Assembly (NCBI GenBank): GCA_025449115.1
Contig: JAHLKC010000025.1
Location: 248,001-312,000, forward strand
DNA length: 64,000 bases
DNA from: Chytridium lagenaria
Taxonomy: Eukaryota > Chytridiomycota > Chytridiomycetes > Chytridiales > Chytridiaceae
Reading direction: 5' to 3'
The notes under the pieces were generated by a model, which worked only from the letters and a program-made list of their open reading frames with translations, had not been told where the DNA came from and searched no databases. Both the position numbers and the translations under genes were made by a program. Below, one piece after another: positions 11,338-23,609 of this stretch (the first letter of the stretch is position 1; every line of letters starts with the position of its first letter).

Positions 11338-11779
11338 GCTGTATTTGCGATGTTCCATTTCCTTTTATTATATTTCTGCGGGTGCTTTTTATTTTGCTGG
11401 TTCGTAAAGGCTGCGACTAAAATGAGAGAATAAGAAAGAAGTAGCTTCGTTTATGGCACACTTCATTGATAATTATGCGTTCTCCCAAAGTCATTTTCCT
11501 GACTTTTTAATTGAGGAAGCCACCATCGACGTAGAGAAGATGTGGGTTACAGCATTTTGGAAGCCCTTTAGAAATATCTTTAAAACAAGAAACCCTATTT
11601 GTGACATACTTTATGAACAGCTCCTACATACTTTGCAACAATAGTTTGTTTAAAATGCACCCTCCCTCAAATCCTGCACCAAAAAGATCCAACAAAAAAA
11701 AACAAACTTGATACTACGCTAAAAACCAAAAGGGTATACTAACTATATTCGATGCGAAAAGATAAACTGTCCCAACAAG
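11338..11779. other. Intergenic region between subtilase remnant and BNA1-like gene
   Basis: No supported gene. A 63-codon ORF at 11453-11644 has normal-looking composition (MAHFIDNYAFSQSHF) but no known motif and no splice context; I leave it uncalled. The stretch includes the BNA1-like 3' flank. Confidence 0.4.
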
Positions 11780-12532
11780 TTACTTTGCAACGTTCTCAAA
11801 CCCACATTTCTTGCATTTCCGGAGCTCCGCGTTTCCCGCGAATTTTTCGATAACAGGTTTGAGTTGTGTGCCAAGGTCAACGCAGTGAATGATTCTTGGT
11901 AAACGATTTCCTTGCATTGTTCGCAGTACCAGCGGAGGTGGTCTGGAGTATATATGGTAAGTAAGAACAATTGTGGTGCATTGCAATCAGATGCTTTGAG
12001 GATAAAGGGGGGCAAAGACGTATGGAGAGCGACGAGATTTAAAGCAATAAATCACCTAATGAGTTTGGTGGCCTTTGAACTTCAATGACGATGCCGATGG
12101 TGTCTGCAAATCTCACAGGGTTATGAGGTACGTTTGCTGCACATTTACAAACCCACGTAGTAAGTATCAATAAATCGAAGCAGATAATAGAATTAGGAGA
12201 AGATCTTGCTTACCAGGCAGCAAAAACATTTCCCCTTCCTTGATCTCAATATCTTTAAACTCGCCGTCATCCACGACTTTCAGCAACATGTCCCCCTGAT
12301 GTTGGTAAAACCATTCCTACGAGATAAAAAGTATCAACACGAAGAAAACGTGGGAGAAAGAGGACGTACCTCTGTTTCTTGAACATGGTAAATCTGTGGC
12401 GTTTGTTCGGTCCTCCAACCACCATGACGACGAATCCAGATCGATACATGCAGTAGTTGTTGACGGGGGTTGGAGGAGGTGTTTGTGCTCGGACACCCAT
12501 TTGGGAAAGTTGATCGGGGGGAGGAGGGGCAT
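11780..12532 (-). CDS. BNA1: 3-hydroxyanthranilate 3,4-dioxygenase (kynurenine pathway)
   Basis: Four exons, 12532-12370, 12316-12214, 12136-12056 and 11942-11780, sum to about 169 residues, close to yeast Bna1. Recognisable blocks in order: [37 protein letters not shown], the metal-site region [29 protein letters not shown], then [18 protein letters not shown]. The cupin Fe ligands are His and Glu in these blocks. The C-terminal rubredoxin-like site is [10 protein letters not shown] with CKKCGFENV at the end. The enzyme opens 3-hydroxyanthranilate to the quinolinate precursor for de novo NAD synthesis in the cytosol. Two single-base frameshifts are needed, one after LLQPP with a compensating change before QETE, and one near 11890. 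Family assignment is firm despite this. Confidence 0.88.
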
Positions 12533-15418
12533 TCTGTGTTGATGTGTGAGCAGAGTCGGTGAGAGGATTGTGTTGGCAAGGTTATAGAGAACTCAAGAAT
12601 GGAATGAGGGTGGATGAGTCAACTAATTTTTTGCTTGTCTTTTGGTATGTATTCCGAAGACATATAGGGAGTATCTAAACGTTGCAATCTCTCTCCCAAT
12701 TGTACTTCCCTCACACATTAAGTTCCCTGTGCCCATCCAGTTAAGTACGAAAGAGGATGAATATAACCTTTTAATGAGCATAAGGGTTTCAGTGAAGTAT
12801 ATTGCTGTTTTTAAGGATACAATGATTGTGCAATGTTAAGGGTAGAGCTGTGATGGAGACGGTACGTCTTCCGCACGCATACCGTTTACAAACTCGGTAA
12901 GAGGCTTTATTGATGATAGGGGACGAGACGAGGCTGATAAAGTGAATGTGTTTAGCGATTTTGATAAAGTTGGTGGGTATCTGGGTCATGGTTGGTGCGA
13001 GCATTGGAGGAAACTACACGATAGACGGAGCGTTGTTGTCACAACTTAGAGAAGAGCGAGTGTTTTACGGTATCAGTGATGGATTGATAGGTTTACAGTG
13101 CGGGACAATAAGAAATGCTGATGGTGGTCGATTTAGGACGCAGATGAGGTGATTCATATTGCGCCGTCGGAGGTTGAGAGCGAGATGGTTAACTTTTTGA
13201 CACCTTAAGTGTGGATATTTGAGAAAATGTGGTATAAGGCGTTCACTGTCTGCCCCATTACAATTCTTTTCCCTTTTTTCTCCTCAAGCTTTCAAATGGG
13301 AGTTACCACAAAAAAGCTACGGTGTTTTAAGTTGATTTTTCTTTTCCCTGACCTTTTACATGAAAACAAAAAATACCTTTTCGAAACATATCACATTATA
13401 ATAAAGTACCGTTTATTTGTCAACAATTATTGGAAAAATGCGCTTTACAAATATCTATCTTTATGTTGATGCGTCGCGTTGACAAGATCTTGAGAGTGAT
13501 ATTTAATAACATCGCTTTGGCGGAAACGATGAAATAACTCAGAATACTTCATCTATAGAATCATAATCCCCATTTATCGATAAATCCGCTTTTTATGAAC
13601 GTCACCTGCAACATTTTTGTTTTCTTTCAGTGTCTTACATTGTTGACGAATAAAGCATAGAATAAACTGACGCGTAGGCTGGAATCACAATATGTTTGAA
13701 AGACTGTCAAGCTTTATGTTGGGGAACATGGAAATGACAGCGAATAGAAATAAAGTTGGATGAACGTAAAAAAATGGACCTTTCTTTTTTTTGAAACAAA
13801 TAGTGAAGTCATCTCGCTCATCCATAAAAACAAATGGAGAAAAAAACAAACTCCGTCACTATTTATCCCAAAAGAGCATTTCGCATCAACTATTTCCTCA
13901 ATGGTCGACCACGGGGGGCGAACGGGAAGAACGGAATGCGGTCAATTTTGTTGAGAGGGTGTGCGATATCGCCGAACTAGCGTCTGTCGAGCCTCGATGC
14001 CATGCTCGACCGCCATGAAGGTGTAGATCTAGATGTCGAAGTTGGTGATGTCTCGCTTTACATTCGTTGTTGTTTTTAAAGAAACTCCTTTTTAACTAAT
14101 TAGATATAGGAATATAGGATATCGCATTCTCGTTTCGAAATCCACCATTTTGATAGGTAGATATGGCCTTAATTTGAAATAAAAGCTCTCTTCAGAATAC
14201 CCAAGCTTGCGCGTCTTAAATGATCCTGCACTCAAGCGAGATACCTAAATAGCCTTGTGATAATGAAGCTGCTACAGGCCTCATCAAGCTTGAACGCTAA
14301 TTCAATGTCATGCTGACTGCATGGAGAATACCCGAGTGAGACACAGATGGCAAGTTGCAAGTGAAAGCAAAACGTGATCTCACACCTCTTCCATTTACTA
14401 ATTTTATTGTGATGTTGGACAAAGGTAAGCAAGCCCGACAGCGGAAAGGGTCTTTTGAAGGCTTTCGTCCTTTCCTTTACTAACCAAATTAGTCAAGTAT
14501 TCCCTTTTTTGCGACCGTGGAAAGTAAATTATTTTTAGATCAACCTCAATTCAATCATATGTAGCATAATAGGTGTTTATGTCGGGTGGTTGCTTCTTTT
14601 CACTTTGTAAAGATACGTACTGTACCTATTGGAATATATTAATTATTTATAGAGGTAACTCCCTTTGCAAAGGGAACTGTAAGAATATGATCTTTTTGAT
14701 AAACATGTAAAAGAGAGCGAGAATCTTAAAACAAGAAACGAAAACAAACAAACCGAAAACAGCATCTTGTAACTCACGCATTTATTGAATCCACCTTACT
14801 ACCCACTACCACTCAATCTACCATATCTAGTTACATGCACACCACCACCCTTTCTCCACTTTGTTTAATGTCTTTTTTTGTTTTTATTGTTAAAGGGACC
14901 CTCAAGCTGTGGCTTGCCATGACGTGCGTGATGTTCAGATTCAAATGCTACGCCCGTGCCGTCTCTTCCCTGATGATGGCTTAAGTTCTTAACGCTCTCA
15001 CGCAGCCCTCACGCTTTAATAAAGCCTCAAAAAGCCCACAAATGAGGTGAATTTTTTGCTCTTTGGTGTTGCGCATGAATTTTATGCACCAACGCCTGTT
15101 TTAGCTCTTTGACAGAAACTCTGTTCAAGCTCGGGAGGGGTTTGTTTTGCGTAAAGTTTAAAGTGACGAAAGGAAGGACGGACGGACAAAAAGTACGTAA
15201 TTTGATTATGCAGAATGAAATGAATTAAAAAAAAAAAAAAAAAGAATGAAAAAGGCCGCAGATGAAGTCTAAAAAGTAAATAAAATAAATAAAACTGCTT
15301 GGCTTATTTAATGGTAAAATAATCATACCTCATCCTTCTCTACCATTTCCCATCACTCTGGATTGACGACAGACAAGGGAGACTGACGACGACGACGACG
15401 GGGTATAGCGCTGAAAAG
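12533..15418. other. Gene-poor AT-rich region
   Basis: About 2.9 kb without a gene I can defend. A 68-codon ORF at 12946-13152 and one at 13760-14018 look like chance. A 17-base A run lies near 15228-15243. The 14900-15120 part is less AT-rich and could hold an unannotated RNA, but I see no box motifs that establish one. Confidence 0.45.
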
Positions 15419-16617
15419 ATGGATCCGTCACTGCATCTACATCCATCCCGTCCATCATCCGTCTCATCCAACACAGCTCCCCCTCTCACCCCTTCCTCAA
15501 CATCCGCAAGGTCCTCCTTCACCATCCTCAACATCAATGACGAAGAATTCGACTCCACATCCCCAGACCCTCCAAACCCTTCTCCACCTTCTCCGCCGCC
15601 TTGCCACACACCTCGACGACAAGGCCGTCGTCGACGAGTTCGTAGACGAATACGTCGGATAGCTGAACTACATATTCGTTATGACTCTCCATCTGAATAC
15701 TTTTCCATCACACCACCCCCAGAACTCGAAGGATTGGTAAGATAATAACAAACCCCTTATATATACACTGTATCTTTGTCAGTTCTATGAGAGGGACATA
15801 ACCCCCTTTATCTTTTTGTATGCTCATCACCTTTTAACCAAACCCACCTTTCTTTTGTTTTTTTTTAGCTCTCCAATACTCTTTTCGCAACACGTATCAG
15901 CACCGTGAACGCCCGTCTCGCCGAATTCAAAACCCTCAAAGATTTCACCGCAGCCAACAGAACGATTGCGAGTCTCTGTTGTTTGATAGGCGTGGCGTTG
16001 GTGTTTCTCTTGAAAGGAACTTGGGCGTTTCCCGCTGATAATGCCGATGAAAGGACAAAGTTTTACTGGTTATTGGTCGTTGGCATCGTGTTGGTTTCAA
16101 TGCTAATTGTGTTGATGGCGGTTTGGTGTATCGTGCAGCCTTTCAAGGTAATAACAACAACGAAAAGAACAAACAAAAACAACATCCCCTCCCTATTCAT
16201 TTTTTTTTTCTTCTTTCACTTTATACACCCTTTTCTTTCTTTCCATTCTCTTATCCACATCTCGTCAGTCTATACGAAACTCTTTCCTTCATCCCCTCTC
16301 ATCACCAAAAATACTCACTCATCTAAAACTTATCCCAGCCCCTAAAATACCTTACCCACCAACTCTCAACCTGGCAAACCGCCGACACCCCTCTCGGTCT
16401 CATCTACACCACTCACCGTCGTATCCAAGACACCCCCTCTATGACCCTCAAAGGCGTCTACCCACCCTGGACCATCCAAATTGACCAAATCCATCCAACG
16501 CGTCCGGATCTTGACGATGGTGACTTGTATCTCCCTCTGTATGACCCGGAACCACAGACCCTTCCACCCGTTGGTGTGGAGTTGCCAGAGTATTCTGAGA
16601 TGAAGACGGTGGATTGA
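15419..16617 (+). CDS. Two-transmembrane-helix protein of unknown function
   Basis: Three exons, 15419-15736, 15869-16147 and 16339-16617, splice in frame with GT-AG introns of 132 and 191 nt and give an intact 291-residue protein. The N-terminal 100 residues are Ser/Pro-rich with a very basic patch (RRQGRRRRVRRRIRR). Two helices follow: IASLCCLIGVALVFLLKG and FYWLLVVGIVLVSMLIVLM, separated by a short charged loop. The C-terminal 90 residues are soluble and end with LPPVGVELPEYSEM, containing a Leu-Pro-x-Tyr motif that could bind WW domains. Both termini are probably cytosolic. I do not recognise the family. It is notable for being free of frameshifts. Confidence 0.7.
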
Positions 16618-17084
16618 TGTTTTTTGTCGAGCGTTCACACCCCGCCTTTTTTTTGTATATGAATGTTGTAAAGTGTATTTCACATGCGTTTTTTTTGGGA
16701 ATACCTATTCCCCAACCCACCTCTTCTGACCTCATTGATCAAAAAACAAACTACCCCCCCTTCACCTCCCTAGAAAAAAATAGTCAAACCACTTCTATTC
16801 CACCCACTCCTTGCCGCAAACCTCATGATTCAAACCTCACTCTCGTTTCTCGTTTTTATAACGCTGACGAATAAACCAAAACCCCCAGCCAAGATACAGA
16901 AATGAAATAAATATACTTTTTATTTACAGTGATGCTTAAAAAAATGTTATTCCCCACGCCTTTTTTCCTCTGTTCCATTCAAACAAAACCGCATTCTAAC
17001 ATCATTATTCTATTTCATCCCACTCCCCCTGAATTTTTTGTCTCTCCAACACACAAGTACTTCCCTGTGTTAACTGTCTAACCT

Positions 17085-17760
17085 CAAAACACCGTTGAGA
17101 GGAGGCAAAGAACAAGAATAGGGGGAGATGGTTGTAAAAAACCCAAAAGAAAACACTCACTGAAAAGAACCGAACAGACTTTTTAACCGATGCATCCACC
17201 TCCCCATCCCCTCACACAATTCCACCTCCTCTGTGTGTGGGAGGGTTGAGGGGGTTGAGGGGTGGAGTGGTGGAGTGGTGGAGGGGTAGGGATGTTTGGA
17301 GAGGGGATGGCGCAAAGGAGAGGGGGGGGAGGGTGTGAAGGGCGTGGGAATCGTCGGTAAAGGTGAAGTTGCGGGAACGGAGGGTGGATATGACGAAGGG
17401 GAGGCGATTTTCTTTCACCTGATGATATAAAGATGTTAAAGATGCTAGATACGAATGAAGAAGTAAAGGAAAGATGCTTTGAAGCTTCGATGCAAAGTGG
17501 ATTGTGGGACGATATAGAAAAACAGCGTGACCTTTTTCATAACGTCAGGAAACCACCGGAGGGAGAGGGAGAATAAGTCGAGAACAACACACACACACGC
17601 AATGAGCCTTCAAAACTCCCCCAGAAACCAACTCTAACGTTCTCCCACAAACTCCCAACCCCTAGTTCAATATTCGTGATGGGCAAGCCCAACATACCCG
17701 GTTGGGCTCCCTTTAAAACTAAAACATCCCAACACAACGCGTCCCCGCCTTATAAAAAAA
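17085..17760 (-). pseudogene. Truncated duplicate of the CASTOR-like gene
   Basis: This segment repeats, in the same order and strand, the piece at about 24508-25640 of the CASTOR-like gene. The exon begins KENRLPFVISTLRSRNFTF and the splice-donor exon end VDASVKKSVRFFS is retained with a GTGAGT donor. The middle of the exon (equivalent to about 24640-24940) is deleted, and both flanking ACT-like exons are missing, so it cannot encode a working protein. The copy also contains one unit of the intron minisatellite (CATCCCAACACAACGCGTCC, about 17728). Confidence 0.75.
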
Positions 17761-18964
17761 CTACCGCAATCCCTCCCACTACTGCGTCTATATATTTAAT
17801 TATTATTTATTAAATAATAAATAATTAAAATTTAATAAATGTAAAAAAGCCTGTGCTACGAAAGAATTACCTAGAACACTTACGAATATGGAAGAGTCTT
17901 GTCACACCCATGTGCTGTCAAGCTGCTAACGCGGATGCAGAAGAGACGATCATGCACGTAACAATCCTTAATTAGAACGTGCGAAGCTAAAGGAGATCAG
18001 GTTACAACCTTTCTCCACAAAGGACAAATGAACATGGCTAGAGTTTGAAGTAACAAGACTCAGTATTTTAATGTGTCGCCATAATCTGAATAGTCTTCTA
18101 CTGCTGGTAAAAACAGGAGCAGGCACAGTCACACTTATGGTAGTTCAGAGATGGTTTGCGTATCCAATGCTGGATAGAACAACCATGTATTGACTGTAAA
18201 TCTCCTATAGACGAAGAACTCTCGACCATATGCGTGATTTTTTAGATGGTTGACTGTTGAACGCAGAACCGTTTGAATTATCTCATGTGGTTGATCTAAT
18301 AAGAGCAACTCTTGTATCATCCACCTCTTTACCAAACTCATCAAGCACAGCATGTAAGTTCTTGTGCGTATTTTTCCTTGTTGTAAATTATCTTTGAACT
18401 TCTAACGTAGAATTGTGAACGCTTATTACCTAGAGGTTCTTCTTTTGTACAATCTTCTTGTGAAGCATATCTTTTTAAAAAAAAACATCTCATGCACACT
18501 CTCATGATTACAAACGTACCTGCTCAAACAACCCATCACCAAGAGTAATATTTGGATATCGTCTTCAGAGCAGATAAGTTCTCACAACCTCTGCAATCTA
18601 ATCGTTTGCCAGATCAATCCTTGTATGTGAACATGCCATTTACGGTGTCACATCTTCCTGTTCTACTAATAGGTATTTACAGGTTTGTATTTTTTCACAA
18701 GAATAGAGCTATTTATATAAGTATATATGAAGATTCTAAGTCTCCTATTAACTTCATTGATCAGACAGAGTTAAATATTTGTACCAGTTAGATTTTTATC
18801 TCTTATGTATGTATATAAGACATGACATAAACGTGGATCTCACGAACATCACCCAAAGAGTACACGCTCCAATAATAATAATTAAGAGGTAGATTTGGAA
18901 GCAAGCCATACACAACGATCAACCATATGTATATATGTATTAAAATTTAAATACATATTTAATT

Positions 18965-19065
18965 GCGAGCCCGAAGGGTGAGCTTTTAGTCATCCCGCGA
19001 GATCTGTGCAAAATACGAAATTTTGTCTGTCTGTGCATCTGTCTGTGCATCTTTCTGCACCTTAA
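18965..19065. repeat. GC hairpin followed by TCTGTCTGTGCAT repeats
   Basis: In AT-rich surroundings the sequence GAGCCCGAAGGGTGAGC can fold on CCC-GAA-GGG. A fixed-looking GC-richer stretch follows (CATCCCGCGAGATCTGTGC), and then CTGTCTGTGCAT occurs twice plus a diverged third copy ending CTTTCTGCAC. It looks like the end of a dispersed element rather than unique sequence. Confidence 0.4.
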
Positions 19066-19840
19066 ATTCATTGATTGGTCAAATATTAGACGATTTCATT
19101 GGTGGATTAAATGATTTTTAATTGGCGGAATAAATGATTTATTTTTATTTTTCAGAGGCAGATGAGAAGAGTGGCAAATATTGAACGAATGCGCATTGGA
19201 AGAGAGATGGAGACTGATACAAGGAAGGCTGCAATGTTGAGATCAGTCCAATAAGCCTTGAGTTCAAGCTGTCACGCGCCAAAACCAAAGTGACGGACGT
19301 ACTCTATGAACCGCATGAAGAGTACGTAACAGTGGTTGGGGAGAGGGTGGGGAGTTACGGGGCAGAACACGTCAGGACGCGCCACCTTTGTAAGAATGAC
19401 AATCTAAGTGGAAACCTGTGGATTTATTGATAGAATGTGTCAGATGGATACAGGAAGAGAGTGAAAAGCAATGTGCTTATATAAGAATGTGATCTTCGGG
19501 CTGATCGTCTTCTCAACAACGTCCGAGAGATGGAGAATGAAATGCGAGGAGGGTTGGTGATGCGAGCGTCATGCCAAAATCAGACGTCTTTAAATAATGT
19601 TGAAAGAGGAATACCTACCAAAATTCAACTCCTCAGAGGACGGACCTCTTCACGGCATGCCATTCGCAAATGATGCCATGAAGGTCTCACACGAAACCCA
19701 ATAATGTGGTCACGTTTACGATGTGTAATTTGTATGGAAGTTTGGTTCGTAAAACTCTATCAGCTTTATGTATTATTTATTAATTTGTAAAAAAAAAATA
19801 AGAAGCAATGTAGCACTCACTAGAGCTTTTACCACCTATT

Positions 19841-19899
19841 AATCCAAACCAACGGTTTGGATTACCCTATCAAAAGGGCGAGCTGCAAGGCGTCGCCTT
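19841..19899. repeat. Double hairpin: two adjacent perfect palindromes
   Basis: AATCCAAACC-AAC-GGTTTGGATT (19841-19863) is a perfect 10-bp inverted repeat. Twenty-three bases later AAGGCG-T-CGCCTT (19887-19899) is a second. A GGGCGAGC segment lies between them. Confidence 0.65.
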
Positions 19900-20179
19900 A
19901 CATATCTTAATTAAACGACTAAATATTAAATATTATAGTATTATATATATTATTTATACTGCGTCAAGTCGCAACTGTGGATCGACGCAGTTGATTAAAG
20001 TTGCTTTTCCCTTTTTGGATTGTGTGATAGTGTGTTTGTTGTGTGCATTCATAACCTTATTAATTATTTTATTTTGTGTTTGTGTCCGTTATGCAACTGT
20101 TTTTTTTTTTTGCCTTGCCCAGGGGTGGCGGGCACCATCACATATAATATAATTAATGGCCAAAGGAAGGCTCACTCCC

Positions 20180-20181
<2 letters not shown>

Positions 20182-20221
<40 letters not shown>
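20182..20221 (+). repeat. (CA)n microsatellite
   Basis: About 40 bases of CA repeat, interrupted once early on, just upstream of the four-TM protein gene. Confidence 0.95.
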
Positions 20222-20223
<2 letters not shown>

Positions 20224-20286
20224 AATATATAAGATTTAACATATTTATCTTACACGCACAACACGCAACACACACTTCACCCGGTC

Positions 20287-21304
20287 ATGTCATCACACCA
20301 GTAAAACCAACCACCGCAACCAGTCCCGCTTATGATGCAGAGTCCAAGGCCGATAACTTCTTCACAACCAATCCTATCGCAGCCATAACTGTCCTTCTGT
20401 AAGTGCCTGTTCTGACTACCTTTATCTCAATCCACTAAACATCTCCACGATTCTTTCCCGGCACAACAGTTCACTCGTCGCCCTCGTCCTCGCCATTGCC
20501 TCTGTCCCTCTCTCATGGATCAACGTCACTATCGAATCTGACACCTCATTTCATTCTCCGCCTCTCCTGCCAGAACAATTGTGATTTAAAATTGCTGTTG
20601 AAGTGACCGGATGTGACATCTACCGCTCCGGCTCCAGGTTTGCAAAAAAGTGGAACTCGAGTGCCCTCCATCCATCTCAATCTGTGGAAAGTTGAATTCC
20701 CTGAAAGCCTTACCATTACTTGTCAGTTTCATTCTGATTCATTATTTCGTTCGTCAAAATACCATTTTACTCTCTGTCTTCCACAGCCATCTTTGCTGCA
20801 TTCGGTGCCCTCAGTACGCTTGTATACATCTTTGATATCCGTAGCAAGGCCAAGTTTCCGCTTCCACCGCTCCCAATCCAGCCATGCAGCAGCAACCACT
20901 CCTAAGCCCGTTGCGTCGAAGACGGCAAAACAGGCGAGGTCTACTATGTCATACCCACGCCCCCGACTCCAACTGTAACCCCAACCCTGAGACTCTTACT
21001 TCCTCTCCGCTGACGAACGTACGGTCATTAGCACATCCGTCTTCTTTGCATGCCTCGTCTTTATTCTGATGCTCGTCGCCTTCCTCATTGGCTTAGATGT
21101 CAATGCTGAGTTCACCAAAACGCGACTACCAGCTCATCAATATTTGAAGCAACTCAGGATACAATGCTGTTTAGGATGGGGGAGGGCATGGGGCTGGCCA
21201 TTGGGAGTGCTGTGACAAGTGCTCTTGCAGGGTTGTTTTGTGCGCACGTTTTCCAGTCGGAGCTTAAGCTTACAGGGGCTGATGGTGCAGAGAACAAGGC
21301 TTAA
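20287..21304 (+). CDS. Predicted four-transmembrane (tetraspan-like) protein
   Basis: A start at 20287 is proposed; a frameshift sits six codons later. The pieces are NPIAAITVLL plus, after a 69-nt intron (20400-20470), SLVALVLAIASVPLSWINVT (helix 1), an ectodomain-like loop with GCDIYRSGSRFAKKW, a second intron ending TTCCACAG near 20788, then AIFAAFGALSTLVYIFDIR (helix 2), a loop with GEVYYVIPTPPTPTV, ISTSVFFACLVFILMLVAFL (helix 3) and LAIGSAVTSALAGLFCAHVF (helix 4), ending ADGAENKA and stop at 21304. At least three frameshifts are needed. The layout, with a Trp and Cys in the first loop, resembles claudin-like or Sur7/PalI fungal membrane proteins, but I see no diagnostic motif. Function unknown. 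Confidence 0.5.
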
Positions 21305-21734
21305 ATTCTCTAAAAATACTCAATGTGGTATAACCACAACCAGTTGGCTTTGTTCAATCACATTATAATAGATTACTTTTTGATCTTAAGTTGTATACAA
21401 CGTGTTTTTTTCTTGTTTCAATTGACCAGTTTTAGTCTTGTTATCACCCAAGAATTCGAAATCAATGTCACAACAATTACAAGCACACCCTTCTACATCC
21501 ATCCTGTCTTATACACAAAAACTCTTTTTTTGCGCATTTACGATCCACGGGTTAGTGTAGCAGCTGCACTCGCGCTCTATCAAATCACAAATACTCGTCT
21601 CAGCAGCAAGTGCGCATTCTTTTATGAAGGACTTGCTAACGTTTTTTAAACATCATAGGCTGCTTGTCCTTATACTACTGTGTCATAACCCCACCATAAC
21701 GCTCTCTAAAAAGTAAATGATACGGGTTAGACCC

Positions 21735-23560
21735 TTCATCTCCTCCCCCTCTCATCTACCGTACTCGAAAACGAGCTCAACGTGACAACAGGACGTGGCG
21801 TCACCGTCCCCGCAGTAGCCTCAAAGCTGTCCGCGCCGTCACGATTCGATAATGTGCTGTAACTGCTGTACAAAGTGGAGAGCGGGCTGAAATAAAACCA
21901 AAAAAACAACACACAAAAAAAGCAAAACGCATTTCCACCATTTATTCTATTCAACGCCGAACAAGCATTCCCAAAAACAGGTATATCCCCCCAAAACATA
22001 CTTCACTCCCCATCATCACGTCTCCACCACCCCTCCTCCCTTCATCCTCCTCCTCCCCCTCATACCCCCTCTCACTCTCCCCACTCGAACTCGAAAACGA
22101 GCTCGACGTGACAACAGGACGTGGCGTCACCGTCCCCGCAGTAGCCTCAAAGCTGACCGCGCCGTCACGATTCGATAATGTGCTGTAACTGCTGTGTGAA
22201 GTGGAGAGCGGGCTGAAATAAAACCAAAACAAAAACAACACACAAAAAAAGCAAAACGCATTTCCACCATTTATTCTATTCAACGCCGCAACAAGCATTC
22301 CCAAAAAACGGTATACCCAAAAAAACAATTCATTTTCACTCCCCATCATCACGTCTCCACCACCCCTCCTCCCCTTCATCCTCCTCCTCCCCCTCATACC
22401 CCCTCTCACTCTCCCCACTCGAACTCGAAAACGAGCTCGACGTGACAACAGGACGTGGCGTCACCGTCCCCGCAGTAGCCTCAAAGCTGTCCGCGCCGTC
22501 ACGATTCGATAATGTGCTGTAACTGCTGTGTGAAGTGGAGAGCGGGCTGAAATAAAACCAAAACAAAAACAACACACAAAAAAAGCAAAACGCATTTCCA
22601 CCATTTATTCTATTCAACGCCGCAACAAGCATTCCCAAAAAAAGGTATACCCCACAAACATACTTCACTCCCCATCATCACGTCTCCACCACCCCTCCTC
22701 CCCTTCATCCTCCTCCTCCCCTCATACCCCCTCTCACTCTCCCCACTCGAACTTGAAAACGAGCTCGACGTGACAACAGGACGTGGCGTCACCGTCCCCG
22801 CAGTAGCCTCAAAGCTGACCGCGCCGTCACGATTCGATAATGTGCTGTAACTGCTGTGTGAAGTGGAGAGCGGGCTGAAATAAAACCAAAAAAAAAACAA
22901 CACACAAAAAAAAGCAAAACGCATTTCCACCATTTATTCTATTCAACGCCGCAACAAGCATTCCAAAAACGGTATACCCCCAAAAAAACAATTCATTTTT
23001 CACTCCCCATCATCACGTCTCCACCACCCCTCCTCCCCTTCATCCTCCTCCTCCCCCTCATACCCCCTCTCACTCTCCCCACTCGAACTTGAAACGAGCT
23101 CGACGTGACAACAGGACGTGGCGTCACCGTCCCCGCAGTAGCCTCAAAGCTGACCGCGCCGTCACGATTCGATAATGTGCTGTAACTGCTGTGTGAAGTG
23201 GAGAGCGGGCTGAATAAACCAAAACAAAAACAAACACACAAAAAAAGCAAAACGCATTTCCACCATTTATTCTATTCAACGCCGCAACAAGCATTCCCAA
23301 AAACGGTATACCCCCAAAAAAACAATTCATTTTTCACTCCCCATCATCACGTCTCCACCACCCCTCCTCCCCTTCATCCTCCTCCTCCCCTCATACCCCT
23401 CTCACTCTCCCCACTCGAACTCGAAAACGAGCTCGACGTGACAACAGGACGTGGCGTCACCGTCCCCGCAGTAGCCTCAAAGCTGACCGCGCCGTCACGA
23501 TTCGATGATGTGCTGTAACTGCTGTGTGATGTGGAGAGCGGGGGTACGGGTGATGGGGGT
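21735..23560 (-). repeat. Six-copy macrosatellite, unit 326-343 bp, beside the CASTOR-like gene
   Basis: The marker GACGTGGCGTCACCGTCCCC starts at 21792, 22118, 22452, 22780, 23115 and 23458, giving spacings of 326, 334, 328, 335 and 343. On the minus strand each full unit contains a pyrimidine tract ending TTTTATTTCAG, then an open frame reading SSYSTLSNRDGAVSFEATAG, TVTPRPVVTSSSFSSSSG and ESERGYEGEEEDEGE. The unit nearest the CASTOR-like gene lacks the pyrimidine tract and is fused instead to SPTSHPIPIPISSPPSP. Units differ mostly by homopolymer length and a few transitions. Confidence 0.92.
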
Positions 23561-23609
23561 GAAGAGATGGGGATGGGGATGGGGTGGGATGTTGGTGAGA
23601 TTTGGTCTT

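Larger units (their letters stand above)
17761..20286. other. Gene desert with palindromes and hairpin-like elements
   Basis: About 2.5 kb, strongly AT-rich, without a supported coding region. It contains TAAATAATAAATAATTAAA-type runs (17795-17840), an element at 18965-19065 with a GAGCCCGAAGGG hairpin followed by repeated CTGTCTGTGCAT units, a double palindrome at 19841-19899, and a CA dinucleotide repeat at 20182-20221. Confidence 0.5.

Noticed and set aside
12946..13152. 68-codon ORF beginning MCLAILIKLVGIWVMVGAS
   Set aside because: Short, no splice context or known motif; cannot be separated from chance.
17761..20286. Mitochondrial DNA insertion
   Set aside because: AT richness and GC hairpins are suggestive, but no mitochondrial gene fragment is recognisable.
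23198..23518. Plus-strand ORF across the macrosatellite
   Set aside because: The other strand carries the repeated reading frame and splice acceptors linked to the CASTOR-like gene.
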